Shown: in pieces, positions 35,009-43,741 of the stretch
Numbering within the stretch: the first letter of the stretch is position 1
How the letters are laid out: the number at the start of each line of letters is the position of its first letter
Assembly (NCBI GenBank): GCA_019973575.1
Contig: BPUI01000001.1
Location: forward strand, 2,368,342-2,432,341
Source of the DNA: Gemmatimonadetes bacterium T265
Lineage (GTDB): Bacteria > Gemmatimonadota > Gemmatimonadetes > Gemmatimonadales > Gemmatimonadaceae
Direction: 5' to 3'
DNA length: 64,000 nucleotides
The notes under the pieces: generated by a model
The model's database searches: none
Told to the model about the DNA's origin: nothing
The model's input: only the letters and a program-made list of their open reading frames with translations
Program-made: the position numbers and the translations under genes

Positions 35009-36061
35009 ATGCTTCCAGCACTCGGTTACGCGGCGTTCGACGCCTCCTCCCCCCTCGGCCCCTGGCGCTTCGAGCGCCGCGACCCCGGGCCGCGCGACGT
35101 GCGCATCGACATCCTCTACTGCGGCGTCTGTCACTCCGACCTCCACACCGTGCGGGGCGAGTGGGGTCCGATCGCCTACCCGCAGGTGCCCGGGCACGAG
35201 ATCATCGGCCGCGTCGCCTCGGTCGGCGGCGACGTGCGCGGGTTCCGCGAGGGCGACCTCGTCGGCGTCGGGTGCATGGTCGACAGCTGCCAGGCGTGCG
35301 CGAGCTGCCGCGACGGTCTGGAGCAGTACTGCGAAGTCGGCTTCACCGGCACCTACGGCGGTACGGAGAAGGAGACGGGCCGCCCGACGCAGGGCGGCTA
35401 CGCCGACACGATCGTCGTCGACGAACGGTTCGTGCTGCGCGTGCCCGACGGGCTCGACCCCGCGTCGGCCGCGCCGCTGCTCTGCGCGGGGATCACGACC
35501 TACTCGCCGCTCCGAGAGTGGCGGGTCGCCCGCGGGCAGCGCGTCGGCGTGGTCGGCCTGGGCGGGCTCGGCCACATGGCGGTCAAGCTCGCGCGCGCGA
35601 TGGGCGCGGAGGTCACGCTGTTCACGACCTCACCCAACAAGGCCGAGGACGCGCGGCGGCTCGGCGCGACCGACGTCGTCATCTCGCGCGACGCCGAGCA
35701 GATGCGCGGCGTGGCGAACTCGCTCGACCTGATCCTCGACACCGTGTCGGCGCCGCACGACCTGGAGCCCGAGCTCAACGCGTTGCGCCGCGACGGAACG
35801 CTCGTGCTGTTGGGCGGCTCGCCGGAGCCGCACGCGCTCGGCGCGGTGTGGCCGTTCATCATCGGACGCCGGCGACTGGGCGGCTCGCTCATCGGCGGAA
35901 TCCGCGAGACGCAGGAGATGCTCGACTTCTGCGCCGCGCACGGGTTCGGCGCCGACGTCGAGGTCATCCCGGTGCAGCGCATCGACGAGGGCTACGCGCG
36001 CATGCTGAAGGGCGACGTGAAGTACCGCTTCGTCATCGACATGGCGTCGCTCGCGGCCTGA
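35009..36061 (+). CDS. Zinc-dependent alcohol dehydrogenase (YahK/Ahr-like)
   Basis: 350 residues. Medium-chain dehydrogenase. Catalytic zinc ligands sit in YCGVCHSDLHTVRGEW and PGHEIIGRV; four structural-zinc cysteines are in DSCQACASCRDGLEQYC. The Rossmann motif is VGVVGLGGLGHMAVKLARAMG, and TSPNKAEDARRLGA has a Ser/Asn-type loop suiting NADP(H). YahK-type enzymes reduce a wide range of aldehydes to alcohols. The ATG 35009 lies 187 bp from the divergent ROK kinase. It is convergent with the acyl-CoA ligase, 23 bp apart, so the shared metabolic theme is only suggestive. Confidence 0.93.
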   Translation: MLPALGYAAFDASSPLGPWRFERRDPGPRDVRIDILYCGVCHSDLHTVRGEWGPIAYPQVPGHEIIGRVASVGGDVRGFREGDLVGVGCMVDSCQACASCRDGLEQYCEVGFTGTYGGTEKETGRPTQGGYADTIVVDERFVLRVPDGLDPASAAPLLCAGITTYSPLREWRVARGQRVGVVGLGGLGHMAVKLARAMGAEVTLFTTSPNKAEDARRLGATDVVISRDAEQMRGVANSLDLILDTVSAPHDLEPELNALRRDGTLVLLGGSPEPHALGAVWPFIIGRRRLGGSLIGGIRETQEMLDFCAAHGFGADVEVIPVQRIDEGYARMLKGDVKYRFVIDMASLAA

Positions 36062-36084
36062 CCCGCCCGCGGCGGGCGCCGCCG

Positions 36085-37803
36085 TCACGCGCCCGCCGCC
36101 GCGGCCTCGTCGCGGAGTACGCGGCGGAGCACCTTCCCCACCGTCGAGCGCGGCAGCGCGTCGCGCAGGTCGATCGTCCGCGGGGTCTTGAACGGGGCGA
36201 GCCCGGCGCGGCAGTGTGCGACGAGTTCTTCCTCGGTCGCGGACGCACCGGGCCGCAGCACGACCGCAGCGCGCACAACCTCGCCCAGGTACGCGTCGGG
36301 CGCGGCGTACGCGGCGGCCTCCTGCACCGCCGGGTGCTCGTGCAACACTTCCTCGATCTCGCGCGGGTAGACGTTGAAACCGCCGACGAGGATCATGTCC
36401 TTCTTGCGGTCGACGATCCGGAAATAGCCGTCCGGGTCCATCACCGCGACGTCGCCGGTGTGCAGCCACCGCGGGCCGCCGTCGCCGTGGTCGCGGAGCG
36501 CGGCCGCCGTCTCCTCGGGCCGGTTATAGTAGCCGAGCATGACGTTGGGCCCGCGCAGGCAGAGCTCCCCCGCCGCGCCGGGCGCGACCGGGCGGCCGTC
36601 GTCGTCGACGACCACGCACTCCACGTCGCAGATCGGCACGCCGATCGTGCCGTCGCGCGGCGCGCGCCCGGGCGGCTGCGTGTGCGTCGTCGGCGACGCC
36701 TCGCTCAGCCCGTAGCCCTCGGTGATCGACAGGCCCGTGCGCGCCGCGAACTCGCGCCCGACCTCGATCGGCAGCGGGGCCGAGCCGGAGTTGACCAGCT
36801 TGAGCCGCGCGAAGGCCGAGGCGCGGGACGGGTCGGCGGCGAGGGCCGCGTTCAGCCCGACGAACATCGCCGGCACGCCGGGGAAGGAGGTCGCCCCGGC
36901 GCGCGCCATGAGGTCGATCGCGTCCATGGCGTCGAAGCGCGGCAGCAGCGCGAGCGTCGTGCCGCCCGCGACGATGCTGAGGTTGAGCGCGCAGGTCAGC
37001 CCGTAGATGTGGAAGAAGGGGATGATCGCGAGCGCGGTCTCCTCGCCGTCGGCGAGCTGCGGGATGAACGCGCGCGTCTGCAGCGCGTTGGCGACGGCGT
37101 TGAAGTGCGTGAGCATCGCGCCCTTGCTCGTGCCGGTCGTCCCGCCGGTGTACTGCAGCACGGCGACGTCGCGGCGTACGTCGACGTCGACCGGCGCTGG
37201 CGCGCCGCGGTCGGCGGCGAGCAGCTCGGCGTACCGGTACAGCCCCTCGCGTGCCGGCACCTCCGCGTACGTGCCGGCGGCCCGCGCCGTCGCGACGTAG
37301 CCGGCCGCGACCGGCGCCGGCATCGCGTCGTCGAGTCCGGTGACGATGACGCGCCGCACGGGCGTCTCGGCCGCGACGGCGTCGAACACCCGCAGCATCG
37401 GCGCGAGGACGACGAAGGTTTCCGCCCCCGCGTCGCGGAGCACGTGGCCGAGCTCGCGCGGGGTGTAGAGCGGGTTGAGGCCGAGCACGGTCGCGCCCGC
37501 ACGGAGCGCGCCGTAGAACGCGACGCCGAACTGCGGGCAGTTGGGGAGCATGAGCGCGACGCGGTCGCCCTTCGCGACGCCTAACGCTTGGAGCGCCGCC
37601 GCGAAGCGGTCGACGCGCGCGTCCAGCTCGCGGAACGACGTCGCCGCGCCGTAGAAGAGGAACGCCGGGCGGTCGCCGTAGCGCTCGGCGGCGTCGCGCA
37701 CGTAGTGATGGAGGGCCCGCTCGGGGTACGGCGCGAGGCTGTGCGGCACTTCGGCGGGGTACTGCGCGAGCCAGGGGCGGGCGTCGACGTCGGTCACGGT
37801 CAT
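36085..37803 (-). CDS. Long-chain acyl-CoA synthetase (AMP-binding, FadD-like)
   Basis: 572 residues. Activates a fatty or related acid to its CoA ester through an acyl-AMP. The P-loop-like motif is LQYTGGTTGTSKGAMLTH; FFHIYGLTCALN, ITEGYGLSEASPTTH, GWLHTGD-type RWLHTGDVAVMD, and IVDRKKDMILVGGFNVYPREIEE (hinge) follow, with the catalytic Lys in RSTVGKVLRR at the end. Start ATG 37803 (MTVTDVDARPWL) is eight bases after the monooxygenase stop, so the two genes form an operon. The substrate is unknown, and the monooxygenase suggests an acid released from a Baeyer-Villiger ester. Confidence 0.93.
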   Translation of the reverse strand: MTVTDVDARPWLAQYPAEVPHSLAPYPERALHHYVRDAAERYGDRPAFLFYGAATSFRELDARVDRFAAALQALGVAKGDRVALMLPNCPQFGVAFYGALRAGATVLGLNPLYTPRELGHVLRDAGAETFVVLAPMLRVFDAVAAETPVRRVIVTGLDDAMPAPVAAGYVATARAAGTYAEVPAREGLYRYAELLAADRGAPAPVDVDVRRDVAVLQYTGGTTGTSKGAMLTHFNAVANALQTRAFIPQLADGEETALAIIPFFHIYGLTCALNLSIVAGGTTLALLPRFDAMDAIDLMARAGATSFPGVPAMFVGLNAALAADPSRASAFARLKLVNSGSAPLPIEVGREFAARTGLSITEGYGLSEASPTTHTQPPGRAPRDGTIGVPICDVECVVVDDDGRPVAPGAAGELCLRGPNVMLGYYNRPEETAAALRDHGDGGPRWLHTGDVAVMDPDGYFRIVDRKKDMILVGGFNVYPREIEEVLHEHPAVQEAAAYAAPDAYLGEVVRAAVVLRPGASATEEELVAHCRAGLAPFKTPRTIDLRDALPRSTVGKVLRRVLRDEAAAAGA

Positions 37804-37811
37804 GGTCACAG

Positions 37812-39290
37812 TCACGAGAGCCGGCCGGGCCGGGACGCGGGGCGGAACTCCATCGCGTCGTCCTCCACCCGGCCGTGGCGCATCGCCACGAGGTCGCGCA
37901 CGTAGTTCTGGTGCACGCGCCACGGGCCGCGCGACCCCTGCCGCGGGAGCGACGGGAGCGCGCGCTGGACGTAGCCCGCCGTGATGTCCAACGCCGGCCG
38001 GGTGTCGACGGCGCCGTCGCTGAGCCGCGGAGTGCACGCCGCGTAGCCCCGCCGCTCCATCGTGTTCAACAGCCGGCACACGTACTCGGCGACGAGGTCG
38101 CATTTGAGCGTCCACGACGCGTTCGTGTAGCCGAACGCCGAGGCGAGGTTGGGAACGCCGCTGTACATCGTCCCCTTGTACGCCGTCACCTTGGAGAGGT
38201 CGACCGGCGCGCCGTCGACGACGAGCGTCACCCCGCTCAGCACCTTCAAGTTGAGGCCCGTCGCGGTGACGATCAGGTCCGCGTCCACATGCGCTCCAGA
38301 GCGCAGGCGCAGGCCGGTTTCGGTAAAGGTGTCGATCTGGTCCGTGACGATCGACGCGCGCCCCGACTTCAGCGTCCGGAAGAGGTCGGCGTCGGGCACG
38401 ATGCACAGCCGCTCGTCCCACGGGTTGTACCGCGGCGCGAAGTGCGTGTCGACGTCGTATTCCGCGCCGAGCGCCTGCCGGACGCCGCGGCGGATGATGC
38501 GCTTCATGAGCGCCGGCCGCGTGCGCGCGAGGCTGTAGAAGAACATCCCGCGCAGCACGTTCTTCCACCGCGTGAGGCGGTAGGCGGCGCGCGCCGGCAG
38601 GAGGCGGCGGAGCCAGTTCGCGATGACGTCCTGCGTCGGCTGCTCGACGACGTACGACGGCGAGCGCTGGAGCATCGTGACGTGCGAGGCCCGCTCGGCG
38701 AGCGCCGGGACGAGCGTGACCGCCGTCGCGCCGCTCCCGATCACGACGACGCGTTGCCCGGCGTAGTCGAGGTCGGCCGGCCACTGCTGCGGGTGCACCA
38801 CGCGGCCGGCGAATCGCTCCCTGCCGGGCCACTCCGGGGTGTAGCCGCGATCGTAGTCGTAGTAGCCGGTGCAGGCGTAGAGAAAGCAGCAGGTGAGACT
38901 CGCCGGCACGCGCTCCGGCCCCACCTCGACGTCGACGGTCCACCGCGCGTCGTCGGACGACCACTCGGCCCGCGTCACGCGGTGCTGGTAGCGGATCTTC
39001 CGGTCGATCCCGTACGCCGCGGCGGTCTCCTCGATGTAGCGCTTGATCGCCGGCGCGTCGGCGATCGCCTTCGGGTTCTCCCACGGTCGGAACGGGTACC
39101 CCAGCGTGTGCATGTCGGAGTCGGAGCGAACGCCTGGGTAGCGAAACAGGTCCCAGGTGCCGCCCATCGTCGAACGTCCCTCGACGATGGCGTAGCTGCG
39201 CGTCGGGCAGCGCGTCTGCAGGCGGTACGCGGCTCCGACGCCGGACAGTCCGGCGCCGACGACGAGCACGTCGACGTGCTCCGCGGTCAC
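37812..39290 (-). CDS. Flavin-dependent monooxygenase, Baeyer-Villiger type
   Basis: 492 residues from GTG 39290 (MTAEHVDVLVVGAGLSGVG). FAD-binding GAGLSG is at the N-terminus; GGTWDLFRYPGVRSDSDMHT and the BVMO fingerprint FxGxxxHxxxWP, here FAGRVVHPQQWP, are intact. The second Rossmann motif VVVIGSGATAVTLVPAL binds NADPH. It inserts oxygen into ketones to give esters or lactones, or oxidises heteroatoms. A much longer upstream frame is non-protein-like and runs into the divergent gap. Together with the downstream acyl-CoA ligase it forms a two-gene catabolic unit. Confidence 0.92.
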   Translation of the reverse strand: MTAEHVDVLVVGAGLSGVGAAYRLQTRCPTRSYAIVEGRSTMGGTWDLFRYPGVRSDSDMHTLGYPFRPWENPKAIADAPAIKRYIEETAAAYGIDRKIRYQHRVTRAEWSSDDARWTVDVEVGPERVPASLTCCFLYACTGYYDYDRGYTPEWPGRERFAGRVVHPQQWPADLDYAGQRVVVIGSGATAVTLVPALAERASHVTMLQRSPSYVVEQPTQDVIANWLRRLLPARAAYRLTRWKNVLRGMFFYSLARTRPALMKRIIRRGVRQALGAEYDVDTHFAPRYNPWDERLCIVPDADLFRTLKSGRASIVTDQIDTFTETGLRLRSGAHVDADLIVTATGLNLKVLSGVTLVVDGAPVDLSKVTAYKGTMYSGVPNLASAFGYTNASWTLKCDLVAEYVCRLLNTMERRGYAACTPRLSDGAVDTRPALDITAGYVQRALPSLPRQGSRGPWRVHQNYVRDLVAMRHGRVEDDAMEFRPASRPGRLS

Positions 39291-39506
39291 GGCCGGCCTC
39301 CTGCGTGGCGGGCCGCGAACGCGGCCGCGGCGCGGAGCGCGCCCGGCCCCGTCCGCGACGGGTCGGCGCGCTCGGCGCGCCGACGCGCGCGGGGTGCTTC
39401 GGCGCGACCCGGTTCGTGTGCGTTCACGGACGGTGGCGTGAGAGCTCAGGCGGGCGCGAGGCCAAGTGGGCGCACGTAACCTACGCCCGCGCAGCGCCGC
39501 CCGCAT

Positions 39507-39512
39507 TACACT
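39507..39512 (+). promoter_or_regulatory. -10 element (TACACT) implying a leaderless transcript
   Basis: TACACT in the context CGCATTACACTACC ends seven bases before the ATG at 39520, so initiation at the usual distance would start at or next to the start codon. There is no SD before this ATG. The same hexamer occurs at the deacetylase promoter (7766-7771, minus). Confidence 0.45.
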
Positions 39513-39519
39513 ACCCGGC

Positions 39520-40359
39520 ATGAACTCCGGCATCGCCCTGGTCTGCATCGACGTCGACGGCACGCTCGTCGGCAGCTCCGGCACGGTCCTGCCGTCCGTC
39601 TGGCCCGCGGCCGCCCGGGTGCGGGCGCGGGGCGTCCGCCTCGCGATTTGCTCCGGCCGCCCCGCCTTCGGCAAGACGCGCGGGTTCGCGGAGCGGCTCG
39701 ACCCGGACGGGTGGCACATCTTCCAGAACGGGGCGAGCGTCGTGCGGCTGCCCGACGGGCTGTCCCGCTCGCAGCCGCTGCCGGTGGGCGCGCTCGACCG
39801 GCTCGTCGCGCGCACCCGGGCGGCGCGCGCGGCGGGGTCGGGGCGGATCCTCGAGCTCTACCGCGACGACGCGTACGTCGTCGAACGCGCCCCGGGCGCG
39901 CTCGGCGAGCGCGGGCGCCGCCACGCCGACCTCCTCGGCGTGCCCTACGACCCGCACCCGCTCGGCGCGTTAGGCGCCGCCCTCGGCGGACCGCCGGTCC
40001 GCGCGCAGTGGGTGATCCCGATCGAGGAGACCGACGCGGTCGCGGCGGAGCCGCTCGCCGGGCTCGTTCTCGCCCCCGCGGCGTCGCCGGCGATGCCCGA
40101 TTCGATGTTCGTCAACATCACCGCCGCCGGCATCGACAAGGCCGCGGCGGTGCGCGCGGTCGCGGACGCCTACGGCCTGCCGATGACGCGCGTGATGATG
40201 GTCGGCGACGGCGCGAACGACGTTGCCGCCCTTCGCGCGGTCGGCCTCGGCGTGGCGATGGGCAACGCCGAGCCCGAGGCGATGGCGGCCGCAGCCCGCA
40301 CCGTGGCGGACGTGGACGCCGGCGGCCTGGTCGAGGCGCTCGCCCTCGCAGGCGGCTGA
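39520..40359 (+). CDS. HAD-superfamily phosphatase, Cof/SPP type
   Basis: 279 residues. HAD motif I is [14 protein letters not shown] with nucleophile Asp; motif II is AICSGRP; the motif III Lys is in [15 protein letters not shown]; motif IV is [11 protein letters not shown]. The cap is the type IIB layout of Cof-like and sucrose-phosphate-phosphatase enzymes. It is a cytosolic sugar-phosphate or nucleotide phosphatase; the substrate is unknown. It has no SD and may be translated from a leaderless mRNA. The next gene starts seven bases after its stop. Confidence 0.88.
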   Translation: MNSGIALVCIDVDGTLVGSSGTVLPSVWPAAARVRARGVRLAICSGRPAFGKTRGFAERLDPDGWHIFQNGASVVRLPDGLSRSQPLPVGALDRLVARTRAARAAGSGRILELYRDDAYVVERAPGALGERGRRHADLLGVPYDPHPLGALGAALGGPPVRAQWVIPIEETDAVAAEPLAGLVLAPAASPAMPDSMFVNITAAGIDKAAAVRAVADAYGLPMTRVMMVGDGANDVAALRAVGLGVAMGNAEPEAMAAAARTVADVDAGGLVEALALAGG

Positions 40360-40366
40360 GCGCGCC

Positions 40367-40981
40367 GTGTCGTTAGGCGACCTCTTCCGCGCCGCGGCCG
40401 GCCGGCTCGGCGTCACGCCCGCTGCCCCGCGCGAGGTGCACGCGGCGCGCGGCCTGCGCGTCGTCGTCGAGAACACGCGCCCCGACGTCTCGACCCCAGC
40501 CGTGCTCGAACGGCTCGACGAGGCGCTCGGGCTGGTCGAACGGTACCAGCCGTGGCGCCTCGCGCACCTTCGGCGCGACGTGCGCGAGATCCGCGTCGTC
40601 CGCTTCGCCTGCCGCGGCGCGTTCCTCCCCGCCGAGCGCGCCGTGATCACCGAGCTGACGTTCTTGGCGCGGCGCGACATCTCGGCCGCGGTCGTGGCGT
40701 CGTCGGTCGTGCACGAGGGCGTGCACGCGCGCGTCCACGCCGCCGCGGTGCGGTTCGGCTGGCGTTCGGCGGACGCGCGCTGGGAGGCCGACCTCGCGCG
40801 CGAGGAGCGGCTCTGCCGGCGCGCCGAACTGGCCTTCGGCCGCGCGCTTCCCGCGGCGCTCGGCGCGCCGGTCGTCGCGCGCGCCGCGGAGATGCTGCAC
40901 CTCGCCGACGCGGACGTCGCCCCCGCGGTCGACTGGCGGCTGGCCGACGCGCGCGTGCGTCAGGCCGACCGGAGCGCCTGA
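40367..40981 (+). CDS. Putative metallopeptidase-like protein with HExxH motif
   Basis: 204 residues from GTG 40367 (MSLGDLFRAAAGRLGV, whose Leu-Gly is the TTAGGC word). In the middle, ITELTFLARRDI is followed by SSVVHEGVHARVHAAAVRFG, an HExxH-type zinc motif with another His five residues on (HARVHA). An acidic WEADLAREERLCRRAE lies downstream and could give the third ligand. There is no signal peptide, so it is probably cytosolic. I know no close family, and the peptidase role rests on the motif alone. It is sandwiched in an operon between a HAD phosphatase and an M1 aminopeptidase. Confidence 0.65.
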   Translation: MSLGDLFRAAAGRLGVTPAAPREVHAARGLRVVVENTRPDVSTPAVLERLDEALGLVERYQPWRLAHLRRDVREIRVVRFACRGAFLPAERAVITELTFLARRDISAAVVASSVVHEGVHARVHAAAVRFGWRSADARWEADLAREERLCRRAELAFGRALPAALGAPVVARAAEMLHLADADVAPAVDWRLADARVRQADRSA

Positions 40982-40986
40982 CGCAG

Positions 40987-42786
40987 ATGCGGCGCCTCCT
41001 CGCCATCGCCCTGGCCGCTTTCGGGCCGGCCGCCGCCCGCGCGCAGCAGGCCGCGTCCGCGCGTCCCGACAGCACGCCCCGTTTCGCCCATGCCGACACG
41101 CTCCGCGGCACCGTCGGCCCCGCGCGCGCGTGGTGGGACGTGCGGCGCTACGACCTCAGCGTGCGCTTCTCGCCCGCGGACAGCTCGATCGTCGGGCGGA
41201 ACGTCGTCACCTACCGCGTCGTCGCGCCGCCGCGGACCGCCGCCGGCGCGCGCGCGCGCCGCGGCGAGCTCCAACTCGACCTGCAGGCGCCGCTCGTCCT
41301 CGACAGCGTCGTGCCGGCCGACCACGCCGGGCGCGGTCGGTCGCTCGCCGTCCGCCGCGACGGCAACGCGTACTTCGTCACCCCCGCCGCCGCGCAACCG
41401 TTAGGCGCACGCCGCGCCCTCGCGGCGTACTACCACGGCCGCCCGCGCGTCGCCAAGCACGCGCCCTGGGACGGCGGCGTCGTCTGGACCGCCGACTCGC
41501 TCGGCCACCCCTGGCTCGCCACGGCCGTGCAGGGGCTCGGCGCGAGCGCGTGGTGGCCCGTGAAGGACACCCAGGCCGACGAGCCCGACGAGGGGCAGAC
41601 GATCGCGGTCACCGTCCCGGACTCGATGCAGGACGTCTCCAACGGACGGCTCCGCTCGGCCGTGCCCAACGGCGACGGCACGGCGACCTACACGTGGGCG
41701 GTGACGAGCCCGATCAACAACTACGACGTCACGGCGAACGCGGGGCGCTACGCGCATTTCTCGGACACCTACGACGGCGAGGGCGGCCGCCTCACGCTCG
41801 ACTTCTGGCCGCTCGCCTACCACGCCGACACGGCGCGCGCCCAGTTCCGCCAGGTGAAGCCGATGCTCGCCTGCTTCGAGCACTGGTTCGGGCCGTACCC
41901 GTGGTACGCGGACGGCTACAAGCTCGTCGAGACGCCGCACCTCGGCATGGAGCACCAGAGCGCGGTCGCCTACGGCAACCACTACCAGAACGGCTACCTC
42001 GGCCGCGACCTCTCGCGCACCGGGCTCGGACTCGGCTGGGACTACATCATCGTCCACGAGAGCGGGCACGAGTGGTGGGGCAACAGCCTGACCTCGCGCG
42101 ACATCGCCGACATGTGGGTGCACGAGGGGTTCACGAGCTACGCGGAGGCGCTCTACGTCGAGTGCCGCGACGGGCAGGCGGCGGGCGCGCGCTACGTGAT
42201 CGGCACGCGGAACCGCATCCTCAACGACCGCCCCGTCGTCGGGCCGTACGGCGTGAACGCCGAGGGCTCGAGCGACATGTACTTCAAGGGCGCCAACATG
42301 CTGCACACCGTCCGGCAGCTCGTCGGCGACGACGCGCGCTGGCGCGCGACCTTGCGCGGACTGCAGCAGCGGTTCCGGCACCAGCTCGTGACCGGGGCGC
42401 AGGTAGAGCGGTACATGAGCGACCGCCTGGGCCTCGACCTCGCGCCCGTGTTCGCGCAGTACCTGACCACGACGCGCGTGCCCGTCGTCGAGTACCGCCG
42501 CGTCGGCGCCGATTCGCTCGCGTTCCGCTGGACCGACGTCGTCCCGCGCTTCGCGATGCCCGTCCGCGTCGTGCTCCCGCCGGCGACGACGATCACCCTC
42601 CGCCCGCGCGCGGCATGGAGCGAGATCGCGCTCCCGGCGACCGCGCGCGCCGCGCCGGCCGACTCGGCGCGGCGGTGGGCGCTCCGCATCGACCCGAACT
42701 ACTACGCCCTCGCCCGCGACGCGGACGCCCCCGCGCCGGCGCCCGCCGCCGCGCCCGCGGTCGGTGCTCCGCGCGGCAACCCGTAG
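40987..42786 (+). CDS. Exported M1-family metallo-aminopeptidase
   Basis: 599 residues. The signal peptide LLAIALAAFGPAAARAQ is followed by the M1 N-terminal beta domain (WWDVRRYDLSVRFSPADSS). The substrate-binding loop reads HLGMEHQSAVAYG in place of GAMEN. The catalytic site is complete: HESGHEWWGN with H357, E358, H361 and third ligand E380 (18 residues on, in MWVHEGFTSYAE). The C-terminus is short compared with PepN (about 870), like the smaller periplasmic M1 peptidases. It starts five bases after the preceding stop, in the HAD-HExxH-M1 operon, and trims N-terminal residues of peptides outside the cytosol. Confidence 0.93.
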   Translation: MRRLLAIALAAFGPAAARAQQAASARPDSTPRFAHADTLRGTVGPARAWWDVRRYDLSVRFSPADSSIVGRNVVTYRVVAPPRTAAGARARRGELQLDLQAPLVLDSVVPADHAGRGRSLAVRRDGNAYFVTPAAAQPLGARRALAAYYHGRPRVAKHAPWDGGVVWTADSLGHPWLATAVQGLGASAWWPVKDTQADEPDEGQTIAVTVPDSMQDVSNGRLRSAVPNGDGTATYTWAVTSPINNYDVTANAGRYAHFSDTYDGEGGRLTLDFWPLAYHADTARAQFRQVKPMLACFEHWFGPYPWYADGYKLVETPHLGMEHQSAVAYGNHYQNGYLGRDLSRTGLGLGWDYIIVHESGHEWWGNSLTSRDIADMWVHEGFTSYAEALYVECRDGQAAGARYVIGTRNRILNDRPVVGPYGVNAEGSSDMYFKGANMLHTVRQLVGDDARWRATLRGLQQRFRHQLVTGAQVERYMSDRLGLDLAPVFAQYLTTTRVPVVEYRRVGADSLAFRWTDVVPRFAMPVRVVLPPATTITLRPRAAWSEIALPATARAAPADSARRWALRIDPNYYALARDADAPAPAPAAAPAVGAPRGNP

Positions 42787-42823
42787 CCGGGCGTCCGCGC
42801 CGGGGCTGCGCCTAACGTGGTGC

Positions 42824-43366
42824 CTAACGCGTCGCCGACTCGGCGGCGGGGTCGCGCCGGTAGACGAGCTCGTAGGTCACCGGGCGCGGCAGCCGCGGGT
42901 GCGCGACCGTCACCCCGATGACCAGCGTCCGCCCGTCGGACGACGGGACGAAGACGTTCTGCCGGCTGCTCGCGTCCTTGCCGACGAACGTCTGCACCAG
43001 CCGCTCGCCCGTGAGCACGGTGTGCAGCCGGAAGACGTCGCCGTTTTCCCGCGTCCAGGTCACCGGCGTCCCGTCCACCGGGCTCATGATCGGCGGATGC
43101 CGGTCGACCTGCGTCGCGACCTCCGTCGGCGAGATCGTGATCGTTAGGTGCTCGTGCACCTCGTTCGCGCTCCGGAGCCGCGAACGCGCGATCGGCCGGA
43201 TGAAGAAGTTCATCCGCGCGGTCACGGTGTCGATCGCGCGGCGGACGTCGCCGCTCGCGGCGCGATCGATCGTCCAGTGGCCGGCGAGGGAGTCGCCCAG
43301 ATCCGCCCCCGCGGGCTGGGGCGCCGCCGCCCCGATCGCCGCGGCCAGCGCGAGCCCGACTACCAT
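42824..43366 (-). CDS. Exported protein of unknown function
   Basis: 180 residues. The signal sequence is MVVGLALAAAIGAAAPQPAGA. The mature protein begins LAGHWTIDRAASGDVRRAID, a start seen in several periplasmic proteins of unknown role. Beta-strand segments follow (HLTITISPTEVATQVDRHPP, VTWTRENGDVFRLHTVLTG, LVIGVTVAHPRLPRPVTYEL). The last of these reads like a small lipocalin-like barrel. No enzyme motif is seen. Its TAG stop is part of the second of two tandem GCCTAACG words (42822-42827). It is convergent with the M1 peptidase gene. Confidence 0.6.
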   Translation of the reverse strand: MVVGLALAAAIGAAAPQPAGADLGDSLAGHWTIDRAASGDVRRAIDTVTARMNFFIRPIARSRLRSANEVHEHLTITISPTEVATQVDRHPPIMSPVDGTPVTWTRENGDVFRLHTVLTGERLVQTFVGKDASSRQNVFVPSSDGRTLVIGVTVAHPRLPRPVTYELVYRRDPAAESATR

Positions 43367-43399
43367 CCGGTCCGACCCGAGCTCAGCGGCGCCGCGCGA

Positions 43400-43630
43400 C
43401 TACGCCGCGTGCCACGAGCCGCGCACCTGCTCGGCCGGCTGCGACAGCCGCACCTGCACGTCGACGCTCGCGACGAGGCTCGTCGGGATCAGGTGGTGCT
43501 CCCCGCCCGCCGCGGGGTCCTTCCGCGTCAGCTTGATCTGATCGCCGTTCACGTGGTCGACCGTGCCGACGTGCTGGCCGTCGCTCCCGACGACCTCCAT
43601 GTGCTCGCGAATTGCAGTCGTGTCCGCCAT
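43400..43630 (-). CDS. DUF2171-family small protein
   Basis: 76 residues: MADTTAIREHMEVVGSDGQH, then VGTVDHVNGDQIKLTRKDPA, then HHLIPTSLVASVDVQVRLSQ. This is the PRC-barrel-like DUF2171 fold, common in stress-related small proteins of soil bacteria. Function is not known. It stands alone between the efflux pump and the exported orphan, all on the same strand. Confidence 0.85.
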   Translation of the reverse strand: MADTTAIREHMEVVGSDGQHVGTVDHVNGDQIKLTRKDPAAGGEHHLIPTSLVASVDVQVRLSQPAEQVRGSWHAA

Positions 43631-43741
43631 CGAACGCTCCGGGTAAAGAGGTAGGCCCGAAGCGAAGGCAGGCGGCGTACCAGCGTGCCGTACGCCCGGC
43701 CACCGGCCGCGCTCGGCGAGGGGGCGTCGGCCGCCCGCCCG

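Noticed and set aside
36085-39084. A single 999-residue fusion of monooxygenase and acyl-CoA ligase
   Set aside because: The longer minus-strand frame only runs through the monooxygenase in the wrong phase. The monooxygenase is in another frame and ends eight bases before the ligase start.
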